Origin: Corynebacterium suicordis DSM 45110
GTDB lineage: Bacteria; Actinomycetota; Actinomycetes; Mycobacteriales; Mycobacteriaceae
Length of the DNA stretch: 64,000 nt
Assembly: GCF_015351405.1 (NCBI RefSeq)
Contig: NZ_JADKMY010000001.1
Location: 372,001-436,000, forward strand
Reading direction: 5' to 3'
In this document: in pieces, positions 47,910 through 57,111 of the stretch
How the letters are laid out: each line of letters opens with the position of its first letter
How positions within the stretch are numbered: position 1 is the first letter of the stretch
Program-made: the position numbers and the translations under genes
Notes under the pieces: generated by a model
Seen by the model: the letters and a program-made list of their open reading frames with translations, nothing else
The model's database searches: none
What the model was told of the DNA's origin: nothing

Positions 47910-50653
47910 TGAAATTACTTAAAAGCCTGCAGCGCACCGGCGCTGCCATTGTGTCTATCGGCCTTGCCGGACTTTTCGCCTCGCCGCTCGCGATGGCCCA
48001 GGAACCACCACCAGCACAAAACTCTGGCTTGAACAAGCTGGGTACCTGTATTGCGGAAAAGCATGCGCTCGATGTGATCCTGTTGATGGATGAAACCGGC
48101 AGTTTGGTCAAGGAATACGGGCCAAATGGCGAGGAGACCGGCCGGCCAGGATCAGATGTGCCCGGGCATCGCATTCCCGCGGCTCAGGCATTGATCGATG
48201 AGCTCGTGGCGAAGCAATCAGACTTGGGCATGGACACCCGGGTTCGTTTGGCCGGATTTGGGCAGGACTACAAGTCCAGTAACTCTGCGCCGGACCAGTA
48301 CAGCGATTGGTTCGAGGTCAACGATGGTTCTGCGGATTCCATCAAGCAGGAAATTGAGAAGTTCAAGGACCGCACGCAAGAGGGATACACCAACTATGCC
48401 AACGGCATGCAGGGCGCTGGTGAGGATCTCTTGCGCTCAGCCGAGGGCAAAGACCCTTGTAAGATGCTGGTCACCTTCACTGACGGGGCTCTGACCGCGC
48501 AAGAATCAGAAGACACCGCCACGCAGGCATTGTGCCGCCCAGGCGGGGTGACCGATAGATTGCGCGCAGCTGGCATCACTCACGTGGGCATTGGCCTGAA
48601 GGCCCGGGAATCCAGTGAAGATTTCGCTCTCTTCCGAGACATCACCGCTGGCGGCGGGGATTGTGGAGAAGTTCCCCCCAACGGTGCATTCTTTGAAGCA
48701 CAAAACGTGGGCGACCTGTTTGCCGCCTTCCAGAGCGCGCTGAGCACCGGTGGAGAATTCTCAGCACAAAACCGCGCTGCTGAACCTTTCAAGTTCTGGC
48801 TCGATGATTCCATCGAGAACGTGCGCTTCGCCCTGGTGGCCAAGGATGAACTCTCTGACAACGCGGTGGTCACCCTGCGCTCGCCACAGGGAGAAACCAT
48901 TCAGCTCAAGGAGCAGGGACAAGGTTCGCTGGCCGGGAGCGACGTGGAATGGAAGTCCCACAGGGAGCCCATCCTGCGTTCGAGTGGCTCTCTAAAGAAG
49001 GGCGAGAATGCATCGTGGGCCGGAGAATGGTCCATGTATCTCGAGGGCATTTCCGAGGAAGATAAGCAGGCGCAGATCTTCAACGTGGTGCAGATGCAAC
49101 CCGATCTTTCTGTGGCCATCGAGGGCCCGAACGGGAACACTCAGGAAGGCAACGGGCAGATCCAACTGCGGGATAACGAGCAGCTGAATCTCCGACTCGT
49201 GGATCGCGATTCCGAAACGCACCCAGTTCAGGGCCAAGCCAAAGCTAACGTGGTGTTCCTTCCCAACAAGGGAGGCGAACCCATCGAGCTGGCTAGAGAC
49301 GTAGATCTCGCGGCGGGCACGGCGTCGGTCCCGATGAATGGGCTTCCAGAGCTTCCCGCAGTGGGCAGGGTCGAAGTACAAACGGCCGTTACCACCCGTG
49401 GTCCGGAGGGGAATCCGGGCACGCAGCTTTCGCCGATCGTTAATGGTGTGGCGCTGTCCATCACCCCGAATAACCTGCCGCAGTTGCCGGGTGAAGTCAC
49501 GTTCAAGTCTGAATCCCAGGACACCGAAATCGAGATTCCCGTCAAGGGTCCGGGCAAGGTGTGGATCGCTGAGGGCAGTGAGATCGCAGCTAGCGTGCTT
49601 CCTGATGGCGTGAGTTCTGCCACGATCTCCTCCGAGAAGAACTCTCAGGACAATGCATTGGAACTGCAGGACGGTGAGAGTGCGGTGCTGAACGCTACAG
49701 TCTCCACTGATCAGCTGAGGGACGGAACCATTTCCGGCAACATCCCACTGCAGATCTCTTCTTTGGAAAACACCGATGCGGCGGCAGTGGATGTGCCAGT
49801 CAACGGCACCACGACCATTCCACTGAATACCGCCAAGTTCACCGGAGCTGTGATTGCGGCACTGCTGGCTGCGATCCTCATTCCGCTGCTGCTGCTCTAC
49901 GCAATCCGCTGGTTCACCTCGCGGATCGATAAGCAACAGCAATTCGGTGCGCAACGCTTCAACGTGGAGAGCAATGGCACCCTGTATACGTTCGACGGCC
50001 GCAATACCCCGGTCATCGATGTCGATCGGGTGAACGAAAACCGAATCAACCACAACGGCCGAGAATTCCACGCGGCGGGATCCCACCTGCGGGTCAAGTC
50101 CTTCTCGTGGAACCCGTTCTCCGAAACTCCTGTGCTGGTGGAAGAAGCTCCATCCATTGCCTCCACAGGTAAGCAAGCGGCGAAGAACCACGCGCAACTG
50201 CCACTGTCTGTCCAGGGTCAATGGTTCTTGACGCACAACCCGCGGGGCAACGGCATTGACCTCGTGGTGCTGCCACGTCTGCCTCTCACGCAAGAGGATA
50301 AGCAGCGCATGGAGCAGGACATTGAAGATAAGCTCCCGCAGCTCTTCGATACTTTGCAGGAGCAGCTGCCACAGACTCAGGACAACGAAAACACCCCACA
50401 GGACAGTGCGTGGGGTGGAGGTGAGCCTGGTGCTAGTGGCGCTCAAGGAACAGGTGGTGCGCAGAACGCAGCAAACCCTTGGGGTAACCAGGACACTGAT
50501 AATGGCTCGTTCGGTGGCTTTGGAAACTCTGGCGGCTTTGGGAACGCGGGTCAGCAGAATCCTCCCGGGAACTCCGGTGGCTTTGGAAACCCAGGAAATA
50601 ACGGCGGCTTTGGTAACCAAGGTCCCAACAATGACCCATGGGGTCGTGGCTAA
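47909..50653 (+). CDS. von Willebrand A domain membrane protein
   Basis: The 914-residue protein has a signal peptide (cleavage near AMA-QE, residue 30), then a vWA domain at about 52-260. The metal site is D61-E-T63-G-S65, with CKMLVTFTDGAL near residue 190. A region with repeated beta domains to about 640 follows, then one membrane span at about 644-668 (VIAALLAAILIPLLLLYAIRW). The cytosolic tail of about 245 residues ends in GGFGN repeats. The vWA part would lie outside the membrane and bind a partner through a metal ion; the tail can touch the tubulin-like and GTPase proteins. T63 replaces the first Ser of DxSxS. Confidence 0.85.
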   Translation: MKLLKSLQRTGAAIVSIGLAGLFASPLAMAQEPPPAQNSGLNKLGTCIAEKHALDVILLMDETGSLVKEYGPNGEETGRPGSDVPGHRIPAAQALIDELVAKQSDLGMDTRVRLAGFGQDYKSSNSAPDQYSDWFEVNDGSADSIKQEIEKFKDRTQEGYTNYANGMQGAGEDLLRSAEGKDPCKMLVTFTDGALTAQESEDTATQALCRPGGVTDRLRAAGITHVGIGLKARESSEDFALFRDITAGGGDCGEVPPNGAFFEAQNVGDLFAAFQSALSTGGEFSAQNRAAEPFKFWLDDSIENVRFALVAKDELSDNAVVTLRSPQGETIQLKEQGQGSLAGSDVEWKSHREPILRSSGSLKKGENASWAGEWSMYLEGISEEDKQAQIFNVVQMQPDLSVAIEGPNGNTQEGNGQIQLRDNEQLNLRLVDRDSETHPVQGQAKANVVFLPNKGGEPIELARDVDLAAGTASVPMNGLPELPAVGRVEVQTAVTTRGPEGNPGTQLSPIVNGVALSITPNNLPQLPGEVTFKSESQDTEIEIPVKGPGKVWIAEGSEIAASVLPDGVSSATISSEKNSQDNALELQDGESAVLNATVSTDQLRDGTISGNIPLQISSLENTDAAAVDVPVNGTTTIPLNTAKFTGAVIAALLAAILIPLLLLYAIRWFTSRIDKQQQFGAQRFNVESNGTLYTFDGRNTPVIDVDRVNENRINHNGREFHAAGSHLRVKSFSWNPFSETPVLVEEAPSIASTGKQAAKNHAQLPLSVQGQWFLTHNPRGNGIDLVVLPRLPLTQEDKQRMEQDIEDKLPQLFDTLQEQLPQTQDNENTPQDSAWGGGEPGASGAQGTGGAQNAANPWGNQDTDNGSFGGFGNSGGFGNAGQQNPPGNSGGFGNPGNNGGFGNQGPNNDPWGRG

Positions 50654-50673
50654 CTTCACCACCTGGCGCGGGC

Positions 50674-50718
50674 AGCGCTACGCAACACAGCGCTACGCAA
50701 CACAGCGCTATGCAACAC
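50674..50718 (+). repeat. Three tandem 15-bp repeats between the vWA and tubulin-like genes
   Basis: AGCGCTACGCAACAC occurs three times in a row, the third copy with one change (TACG to TATG). It fills part of the 108-base gap in an otherwise tightly packed operon. Each unit begins with the palindrome AGCGCT. Confidence 0.92.
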
Positions 50719-50761
50719 ACAGAATCATCCTCACTACTGGCAACGGATTGGCAAGAATAAA

Positions 50762-53700
50762 ATGAAGAAAGTACTGATCATCGGCTGTGGCGGCTCAGGA
50801 GCCAAGACCCTGGCGTTCATGATGGACCAGCTCAAGACCATGCTCGCAGAGCGCCTGCCGGAGAAGTACGCCTCTCCGCGGGACGTGAAGCTGCCTGCCG
50901 CATGGCAGTTCGTCTCCATTGACGTGCCTACCGCCCCAGAGAAGGCGGGCAAGAACCTCGCCAACGTTGCCGAGGCCGGCGGTCGGTACATCTCTTGTGG
51001 TTCTTCGGGACGCTACGCTGCCATCGATAACGCGGTGTCCAACTCTCTGGGTGCCCGCGGTGAACTCGGTTCTATTGCTTCGTGGGCGCTCGCCAATCCA
51101 GAAGAAGAAACCACCCCGATTTCCGCAGGTGCGGGGCAGTATCGCGGTATCGGTCGCATGCTTTTGCTGAGCAAGCTGCGCGACGTGCAAAAGGAGCTAG
51201 CGCAGTCTTGGCAGACGCTCTTCAACGCGGAGACTGATCGCGAGCTCAATGACCTCGCTGCCGAGCTCTCCGGTAATGCCCAGCACAATGCTGATACATC
51301 CAAGGACGTGCCACTGGTCTTCGTGGTGTCCTCCATGGCAGGTGGTGCGGGCGCATCAATGGCCATCGACGTATGCCGCATGCTCAACAGCCTTGAAGGC
51401 AACAGCGTTTCCCTGAACTCCCTGTTCATGGTGACCCCAGATATCTTCCACAAGATCTCCGCAGACCAGGTCCCGGGCGCCAATCCGAATGCGTTGGCCA
51501 TGTTCAGTGAGCTGGTTGCTGCGCAGTTCGGCGCGGCTACAGAATCTGATCGCCGCATCTTCGAGGCTTTGGGCATTCAGATCGCCAAGGAGACCATTCC
51601 CGTTGGTCGTGTTTTCCCGGTCGGCGTGCGCTCCGGCGAGCAGGGCACCCAGCTGGGCGACGGCGAGGCATCCACGGTCTACCGTGCGCTGGGCCGCGGC
51701 CTGGCAGCGTTGATGATCGACGATGGCGCGATGCAGGACTTCGTGGCCTTCACACTGGGCAACAAGGGATCCCTGGAAATGGATTCCACCAACTATGGCT
51801 GGGGTGCCACTGACCCGAAGAACGTCCCGTGGGGTTCCTATGGCTATGCTCAGCTGTCCATGGGCCGCGATCGCTACGCGGAATACGCAGCGCAGCGCCT
51901 GGCCCGCTTTGCTGTGGGCAAACTACTGGAAGGTCACCTGGACCCCAGCGACCCCAGCTCCGGAGACGTGCAGATCAAGCGTTTGCTGGACAACAACCAG
52001 CCGTTGTTCTACAGCAACCTCAGCAAGGTTCTGCCCGCCCCGGGAGAGCACGTGGGCATGTGGATTCTCTCCTACTTCAATTCACCAGTGAGTGATTGGG
52101 CCAGCCGGATGGCCACCAGCCTGCAGGGCCAGCTCCCACCGGGTAACAACCTCCGCGGCAGCGAGTGGGCTGCTCAGGTGCATCAGGTAATCGGAGCATT
52201 CAACGGTCAGGTGCGCAACGCAGACCGATCCGCCTTGGACAGCGCAGTGTTTGACTGGGCTAACGTGACGGAACTGCAAGAAGGATTGGTGCAGACCATC
52301 CGCGAAGAGGTGGCTCGCTACGGCGCTCCTTATGGTGCTGCTGTCCTGGAACGGATTCGCCATTACGTCAAGGATGACCTGCTCCATAAGCTGCGCGAAC
52401 TGGGTTCTGCTCCTTCGCCGGTCACCGTGCCTTCCACGGTTGATCAGCTGGGAAAGAACAAGGTCACGGAGACCAGCAGCCTGGCTCAGGAAATTGTGAG
52501 CTCTGCGCACGGCACCCTGAAGCACGTGGCGGGCAGCGCGATCGCCCGCAACATGGCACTGGTCCTGGAAGATTTCGTGCCGCATTTCCTCGAGCCATTG
52601 CAGCTGGAGATGAGCAAGCAAACCACCAACCTGGTGAAGTCTGCGGAGTTGCAGCATGACTCCGGCCTGGGCATTGCCCAGCTGAAGACTGATGTGCCAA
52701 ACCTCTGGCCGGAAGAATCCCCCTTCGTCCCTGATCGCTTCAGCCAGGCGGCCAATGAGGTCTTCCTCACCGAGGTGAAGGATTTCCCAGAGCAGTTCCA
52801 GTCGGACATGATCCAGGCCGTTTCCGGAGAGCATGACATCGTGGATTACTCCACCGCCCTGCGCACTGCTTCCCAGAACGTCATTGATGGCGATTGGAAG
52901 AGTCTGGCGGATGTGGAGCCAGCACCACGCGACCTGCTCACCATCACCGAGCCTTGGGTTTCCAAGCACCTGGTGCGCGATCCACACAACCACAACGTGC
53001 TGCGCGAGCCCCGCCCAGCTCGGTTGGAATTCCGCATCAAGTCGGCAGATGTGCTGAGCCGTTCCCGCGCGTACATCGCTCGCCGCGGTTTCTCCTTCCA
53101 CCACTTCATCACTGCGTCTTTGCGGGACTATGTCATCAACCCCGGGCTGACGGATCATGAGCGGGCGATGCGGCGTCGAAACCTCATTAACAAGTTTGAA
53201 CTGGCGATGAAGAACGCCCTGCCGCTGGCGCAGGTGAACCGCGACCTGGTGCGCAAGCTGTACAACTCTGAGGTGAACTACAAGTTCAACTTCTCCAAGA
53301 TCCCGTTTGAGGGCGATGCACTGGCTGAAGAACTGCAGGCCGCGGTGCGTCGTTTCCCCAACTTCCGCCCGGCTGAAGACAGCAAGCCTTTGGGCGCTGC
53401 ACTGTCCAACCAGGGTGAAGAACGAGCCATCGATATCTTCGGCTCATACCCCAACTACGCACCGATCGTCTTTAGCTCGCTGCTGCCTCCGATCCGCCAG
53501 CAGTGGCAGAAGACAGCCGGCAGCCGGGTGGGATTCTGGAAGTCTCGTCGTGCTCGTCCACTGCCCGCAGCCTTGCCGATGTCTGAGGCAGAGCGCCAGG
53601 CCATGATCGCCGGTTGGTACGTGGGTCGTCTCACCGGCCGCGTGATCTTCCCCGCCACTTTGGACGTGGATGATGACCATTCGGTGCAGATTTTCGATAG

Positions 53701-54340
53701 CGAGCGCAAGTCGTGGACTGAGTTCGAAGCTCCCATGCTGACCCCGCCATCGCAGCTGCGTCACGGCCTGGATTGGTTGCCTTCGTTGCTGGAATCCTCC
53801 TCGCTGGCGTGGACCGCAGTGGGAGAGGGGAACCTGTTTGAATCGGTGCGTCCTTATGTGGAATTGCGACGCCTCTACGACTCAGCAAACAGCCCCTCAA
53901 AGGGAGCCCGCAAGCTGGAAGGCGAGCGGGTACTGCGCGAATGGCTGTTCTCGGGTGAGCGGCCTGCGGACAACATCAACCAGATTCCGGGAACGGAAAA
54001 GGGTGTGGATGTGGAGCAGCGCAAGGATGCGGCAATCGCGTGGCTGGAAAAGCAGCGCAACTTCACGGAGAACTACGTGCCCACCGATGTGCTGCAGAAG
54101 GGTCACTTGCAAACCAGCCATGCCCGTCCGTTCGCAGACATTCGGGACCGGGATTTGGCCGCGAAGGTCCCCGTGTACGCGGATATCGCACCGGATGTTT
54201 ATGTGATGCTCGGCAAGCTCATCGACATGCTGGAGAGCGCGTATCAATCAGGCGATCCGTCTCTCGACCAGGCGCAGATTCCGCAATCTGTGAAGCCTTC
54301 TGATTCCAGTTTCCAACTTCCAGGTGATGGAGAGTTCTAA
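50762..54340 (+). CDS. Tubulin-like (Tubulin_2 / FtsZ-like) protein
   Basis: The 1192-residue protein opens with MKKVLIIGCGGSGAKT, a Rossmann-like nucleotide loop (residues 8-16). SSMAGGAGASMA follows at residues 190-201, which stands where FtsZ and tubulin have GGGTGTG. These two features and the length point to the Tubulin_2 family. Beyond about residue 450 lies a long helical part of unknown fold. There is no signal peptide or span. Such proteins are expected to bind GTP and perhaps form filaments at the membrane. The upstream gap holds tandem repeats. The stop shares one base with the next ATG. FtsZ itself should be elsewhere, so this is not the division protein. Confidence 0.82.
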   Translation: MKKVLIIGCGGSGAKTLAFMMDQLKTMLAERLPEKYASPRDVKLPAAWQFVSIDVPTAPEKAGKNLANVAEAGGRYISCGSSGRYAAIDNAVSNSLGARGELGSIASWALANPEEETTPISAGAGQYRGIGRMLLLSKLRDVQKELAQSWQTLFNAETDRELNDLAAELSGNAQHNADTSKDVPLVFVVSSMAGGAGASMAIDVCRMLNSLEGNSVSLNSLFMVTPDIFHKISADQVPGANPNALAMFSELVAAQFGAATESDRRIFEALGIQIAKETIPVGRVFPVGVRSGEQGTQLGDGEASTVYRALGRGLAALMIDDGAMQDFVAFTLGNKGSLEMDSTNYGWGATDPKNVPWGSYGYAQLSMGRDRYAEYAAQRLARFAVGKLLEGHLDPSDPSSGDVQIKRLLDNNQPLFYSNLSKVLPAPGEHVGMWILSYFNSPVSDWASRMATSLQGQLPPGNNLRGSEWAAQVHQVIGAFNGQVRNADRSALDSAVFDWANVTELQEGLVQTIREEVARYGAPYGAAVLERIRHYVKDDLLHKLRELGSAPSPVTVPSTVDQLGKNKVTETSSLAQEIVSSAHGTLKHVAGSAIARNMALVLEDFVPHFLEPLQLEMSKQTTNLVKSAELQHDSGLGIAQLKTDVPNLWPEESPFVPDRFSQAANEVFLTEVKDFPEQFQSDMIQAVSGEHDIVDYSTALRTASQNVIDGDWKSLADVEPAPRDLLTITEPWVSKHLVRDPHNHNVLREPRPARLEFRIKSADVLSRSRAYIARRGFSFHHFITASLRDYVINPGLTDHERAMRRRNLINKFELAMKNALPLAQVNRDLVRKLYNSEVNYKFNFSKIPFEGDALAEELQAAVRRFPNFRPAEDSKPLGAALSNQGEERAIDIFGSYPNYAPIVFSSLLPPIRQQWQKTAGSRVGFWKSRRARPLPAALPMSEAERQAMIAGWYVGRLTGRVIFPATLDVDDDHSVQIFDSERKSWTEFEAPMLTPPSQLRHGLDWLPSLLESSSLAWTAVGEGNLFESVRPYVELRRLYDSANSPSKGARKLEGERVLREWLFSGERPADNINQIPGTEKGVDVEQRKDAAIAWLEKQRNFTENYVPTDVLQKGHLQTSHARPFADIRDRDLAAKVPVYADIAPDVYVMLGKLIDMLESAYQSGDPSLDQAQIPQSVKPSDSSFQLPGDGEF

Positions 54341-57111
54341 TGAGTGCCGCACACCAATCTTTTAGTATTTTTGCCGGTCGCGGCGCGATTTCCCGAGGCA
54401 TCTTTGAGGTGCTGGAGGACCTCGCAGCGCTGAACCTCCTGGATAACTTCCTCTGGGTAGACCTGGATTCTTTCCAGGGAAGCTCCACTCCCGTGTTCGT
54501 GGCAACGCGTGCGAAGAGCAGCGAGGCCCATTCTGAGGTCACCAGCCTGAGCCATGCCCTGTCTCGGGTGAGCGTGCGGCGCTACAACCTGTGCATCGTC
54601 AACGTGGCGGGTTCAGAGGCCGGCACCGTGCACTCGCGGCACGTCTCTCAGCTGCAGACCACGCTGGATAACGTTAACCGGAATGTGGAGACCAAGTACG
54701 TCAACTTCATGGTTCCCGCGGCCGAGGGTGAATCGGCTGCGTTGCCGATGCTGGATGGCTTCCTCAACCTCATGGTTGCTCCGGAAGATAGTTCTTCGCC
54801 GCAGGCATCCTCTGTTCCCGTGATCTTCGGCCATCGCCAGGGTGAGCTGGAGTCCTTGGCCGCCACCACCATGGCCAGCGCTTTTGGTCTGTGGGAGGGT
54901 GCTGCGGACGTGCCGATCGACAAGATCGCGGCCAGCCCGGGTGGCACGTCCTTCCGTTTGGTGCGGGCTTATTTCCGACGCATTGATGGACAGCAGGCTC
55001 AGGATCGCATCCGCACCTCGTTGTTCGATACTTCGGTGAATCCCCGTCCGCGCATCGATGCCAACAATGGCCAGTCCACCGAGGCTGAGCACACGGATGA
55101 TCCCCGGAGATTCGCGGACAATGCGGCGCGGGAATTCTGGGCCAACCACGAGGGAATCTTCGTCACTTCGGCCACCCCCACGGTGGAGCGCAAGTTCAAG
55201 AACGCGGACGTGAAGACCGTGCGCCAGGTGCAGTTCAGCAAGTTCTGCATGAACGTTTTGCGCACCCCGCAGCGATTCTTCAAAGAGTTGAGTCTCACAG
55301 CTCGCGAGTACTCGGAAGACCGCGTGCAGAACATCCTGGGCCAGGATTCCCGCCTGCAGGTGGGAACCTATGCGATGGGTGAAAAGACCGAGCGGCAGCG
55401 CCGCGGGCAGCGTCCTGATCCCACCACGGTGGCTCGTCAGCTGGAGCCTTTTTGGGAGGCTTACGCCAACACGGCTTTTTCTTTGATCGACGCCAACCCT
55501 CGCTCCATCGTGGCGAACCAACCAACCCAGGCGCTGCCAACTTCGGTATCCGGAGGCACGTCGGGTTTGATGCGGGTCGCGCAGCGCTCAGAGGATGTTG
55601 TCCCCGGTCCTTCCAGCCATTTCGGCGATAAGCTCTCCCCGGAATTGCAGGGCGCGATGGGCGACCTGCGAGTGGCGCCTTATGACATTCACGGCGTGGA
55701 CAATTACCAGCGTCGTCTTTCTGAAGCTGGACAACGCCGGGATATCGGCCGGGTCATGTCAGATTTCTCTTCGTGGAAAAACCGCAATAACACCAGCTTC
55801 TCCGCGAGCTTTGGTCAGCAGTTGGTGCAGCAGCGGCGAGATGTCGCGCAAAGGCTGGAGCAGATTCAACAACAGCTGCGCAACCTGCCAAACCAGCCAG
55901 AGATGAGCAACGATGACAACCCCGGGCTGTTCGCTCGTATGTTGGGGTGGATCACGTTCCTGACCTTCATTTTCTTCTTCGGCGCCAAGTACCTAACCCA
56001 GGCCAATAGCGAACCTCAGGAACGCACTGGCACGTGGAAGGCTTTCGCCGATAACTGGGATGGCATGGCAGGTTCCACCAAGATCTACATCTTGCTGATT
56101 TGGCTCCTGCTCTGGCTGATACTCCTGCTGGTGCAGAAGTTCCAGGAAACAAATGCGGAAATCCGAGATGAGAATAACCGCGGTTCCATCACCCGGAAGC
56201 TCGAGGCACTGCAAGAAGACGAGTTCCAATGCCAGCTTTCGCTGGACCGTCTGGATGTGGGTTACCAGCAGTTCGTCACCATTTCGGGAATTATTGGCGC
56301 CCTGATCGAGCGCCCATTCGGGCAGGTCAATCACAGTGCTGCCAAGTCCGCTGTGCCGGGAAACAAGCTCAATTCAAACTTGGTGTTTGAGGAGATCGAC
56401 CCGCACAACGCGCAGGTGGATAGCACCGTGCGTCGACTATCCCGTGAACTGTACGGGCAGGGCTGGATGGACGACCAGGTCGAACTGGGATTCGCCCGGG
56501 CTCAGCATTCCCTGGATGAGGCGCACAATGAGCGAATCCTCCGCGAGGGTCTGTTCGGACTTCGCGGCGATGGTAACAACGCACTGACTACGCTCTCCGC
56601 CTGGATGAACAGCCCGGACTTCCAGAAGCAGGACAGGTCCACGGATCAGTGGGGCGTGGTGGCGGAGAGGTTGCGTCGAGAAACAGACGACCACGTGCAA
56701 CACGACTCCCGCTATGGCTCCTCGCGAGCCGTGGGGTTGCTGCAGAACTCCTTGGAGGGCTCGACCACCGAAGGTTCCTTCCTCGGTGAAAGCGCGTCCA
56801 GCGAGGGCCGGATCAGCGGGTTCCTGGGATTGGAACCGGAGCTGTGTTCATTCGTTCGCTCCACCTCCGAGGTGGATGCGGTGGGATCCAGCGAAATCCT
56901 GGTGCAGGTGGGCAAGTCCGGTGGGCAGAGAGATTGGCGCGACGCCGGAGTGAACACTTCCGCGGTCGCAGAAGCACCCGAGATTGTTCTCCCTGGCGAT
57001 GAAGACGTAATGAGCGAGAACTACGAGAGCAACTGGTCTCGAGTGGCAGAACAGCAGCGTCGGAACCAGCACTCCTCAACTCCTATTTTCCCCGGTGAGG
57101 ATGAAATTTAA
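54340..57111 (+). CDS. Large two-span membrane protein of the tubulin-like operon
   Basis: The 923-residue protein has a globular N-terminal part with a Rossmann-like start (FSIFAGRGAISRGIFEVLEDLAAL, then NFLWVDLD). Two spans sit near residues 530-552 and 580-601 with a 28-residue loop between. A coiled-coil precedes them (QQLVQQRRDVAQRLEQIQQQLRNL) and a helical C-terminal part follows. No family was recognised. With both ends in the cytosol it could anchor the tubulin-like protein to the membrane; this is inference from order and topology. TAATG overlaps at both ends show strict coupling. Confidence 0.75.
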   Translation: MSAAHQSFSIFAGRGAISRGIFEVLEDLAALNLLDNFLWVDLDSFQGSSTPVFVATRAKSSEAHSEVTSLSHALSRVSVRRYNLCIVNVAGSEAGTVHSRHVSQLQTTLDNVNRNVETKYVNFMVPAAEGESAALPMLDGFLNLMVAPEDSSSPQASSVPVIFGHRQGELESLAATTMASAFGLWEGAADVPIDKIAASPGGTSFRLVRAYFRRIDGQQAQDRIRTSLFDTSVNPRPRIDANNGQSTEAEHTDDPRRFADNAAREFWANHEGIFVTSATPTVERKFKNADVKTVRQVQFSKFCMNVLRTPQRFFKELSLTAREYSEDRVQNILGQDSRLQVGTYAMGEKTERQRRGQRPDPTTVARQLEPFWEAYANTAFSLIDANPRSIVANQPTQALPTSVSGGTSGLMRVAQRSEDVVPGPSSHFGDKLSPELQGAMGDLRVAPYDIHGVDNYQRRLSEAGQRRDIGRVMSDFSSWKNRNNTSFSASFGQQLVQQRRDVAQRLEQIQQQLRNLPNQPEMSNDDNPGLFARMLGWITFLTFIFFFGAKYLTQANSEPQERTGTWKAFADNWDGMAGSTKIYILLIWLLLWLILLLVQKFQETNAEIRDENNRGSITRKLEALQEDEFQCQLSLDRLDVGYQQFVTISGIIGALIERPFGQVNHSAAKSAVPGNKLNSNLVFEEIDPHNAQVDSTVRRLSRELYGQGWMDDQVELGFARAQHSLDEAHNERILREGLFGLRGDGNNALTTLSAWMNSPDFQKQDRSTDQWGVVAERLRRETDDHVQHDSRYGSSRAVGLLQNSLEGSTTEGSFLGESASSEGRISGFLGLEPELCSFVRSTSEVDAVGSSEILVQVGKSGGQRDWRDAGVNTSAVAEAPEIVLPGDEDVMSENYESNWSRVAEQQRRNQHSSTPIFPGEDEI

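Noticed and set aside
48992..50662. 556-codon open frame antisense to the vWA gene
   Set aside because: The sense frame has signal peptide, vWA motif and membrane span; the antisense text has none.
50674..50718. Origin or iteron-type repeats
   Set aside because: Only three short copies inside an operon gap, no AT-rich region or replication gene nearby.
50762..54340. Cell-division FtsZ
   Set aside because: Length, the AGGAG loop and the operon partners differ from FtsZ; true ftsZ lies in the dcw cluster, which is not in this window.
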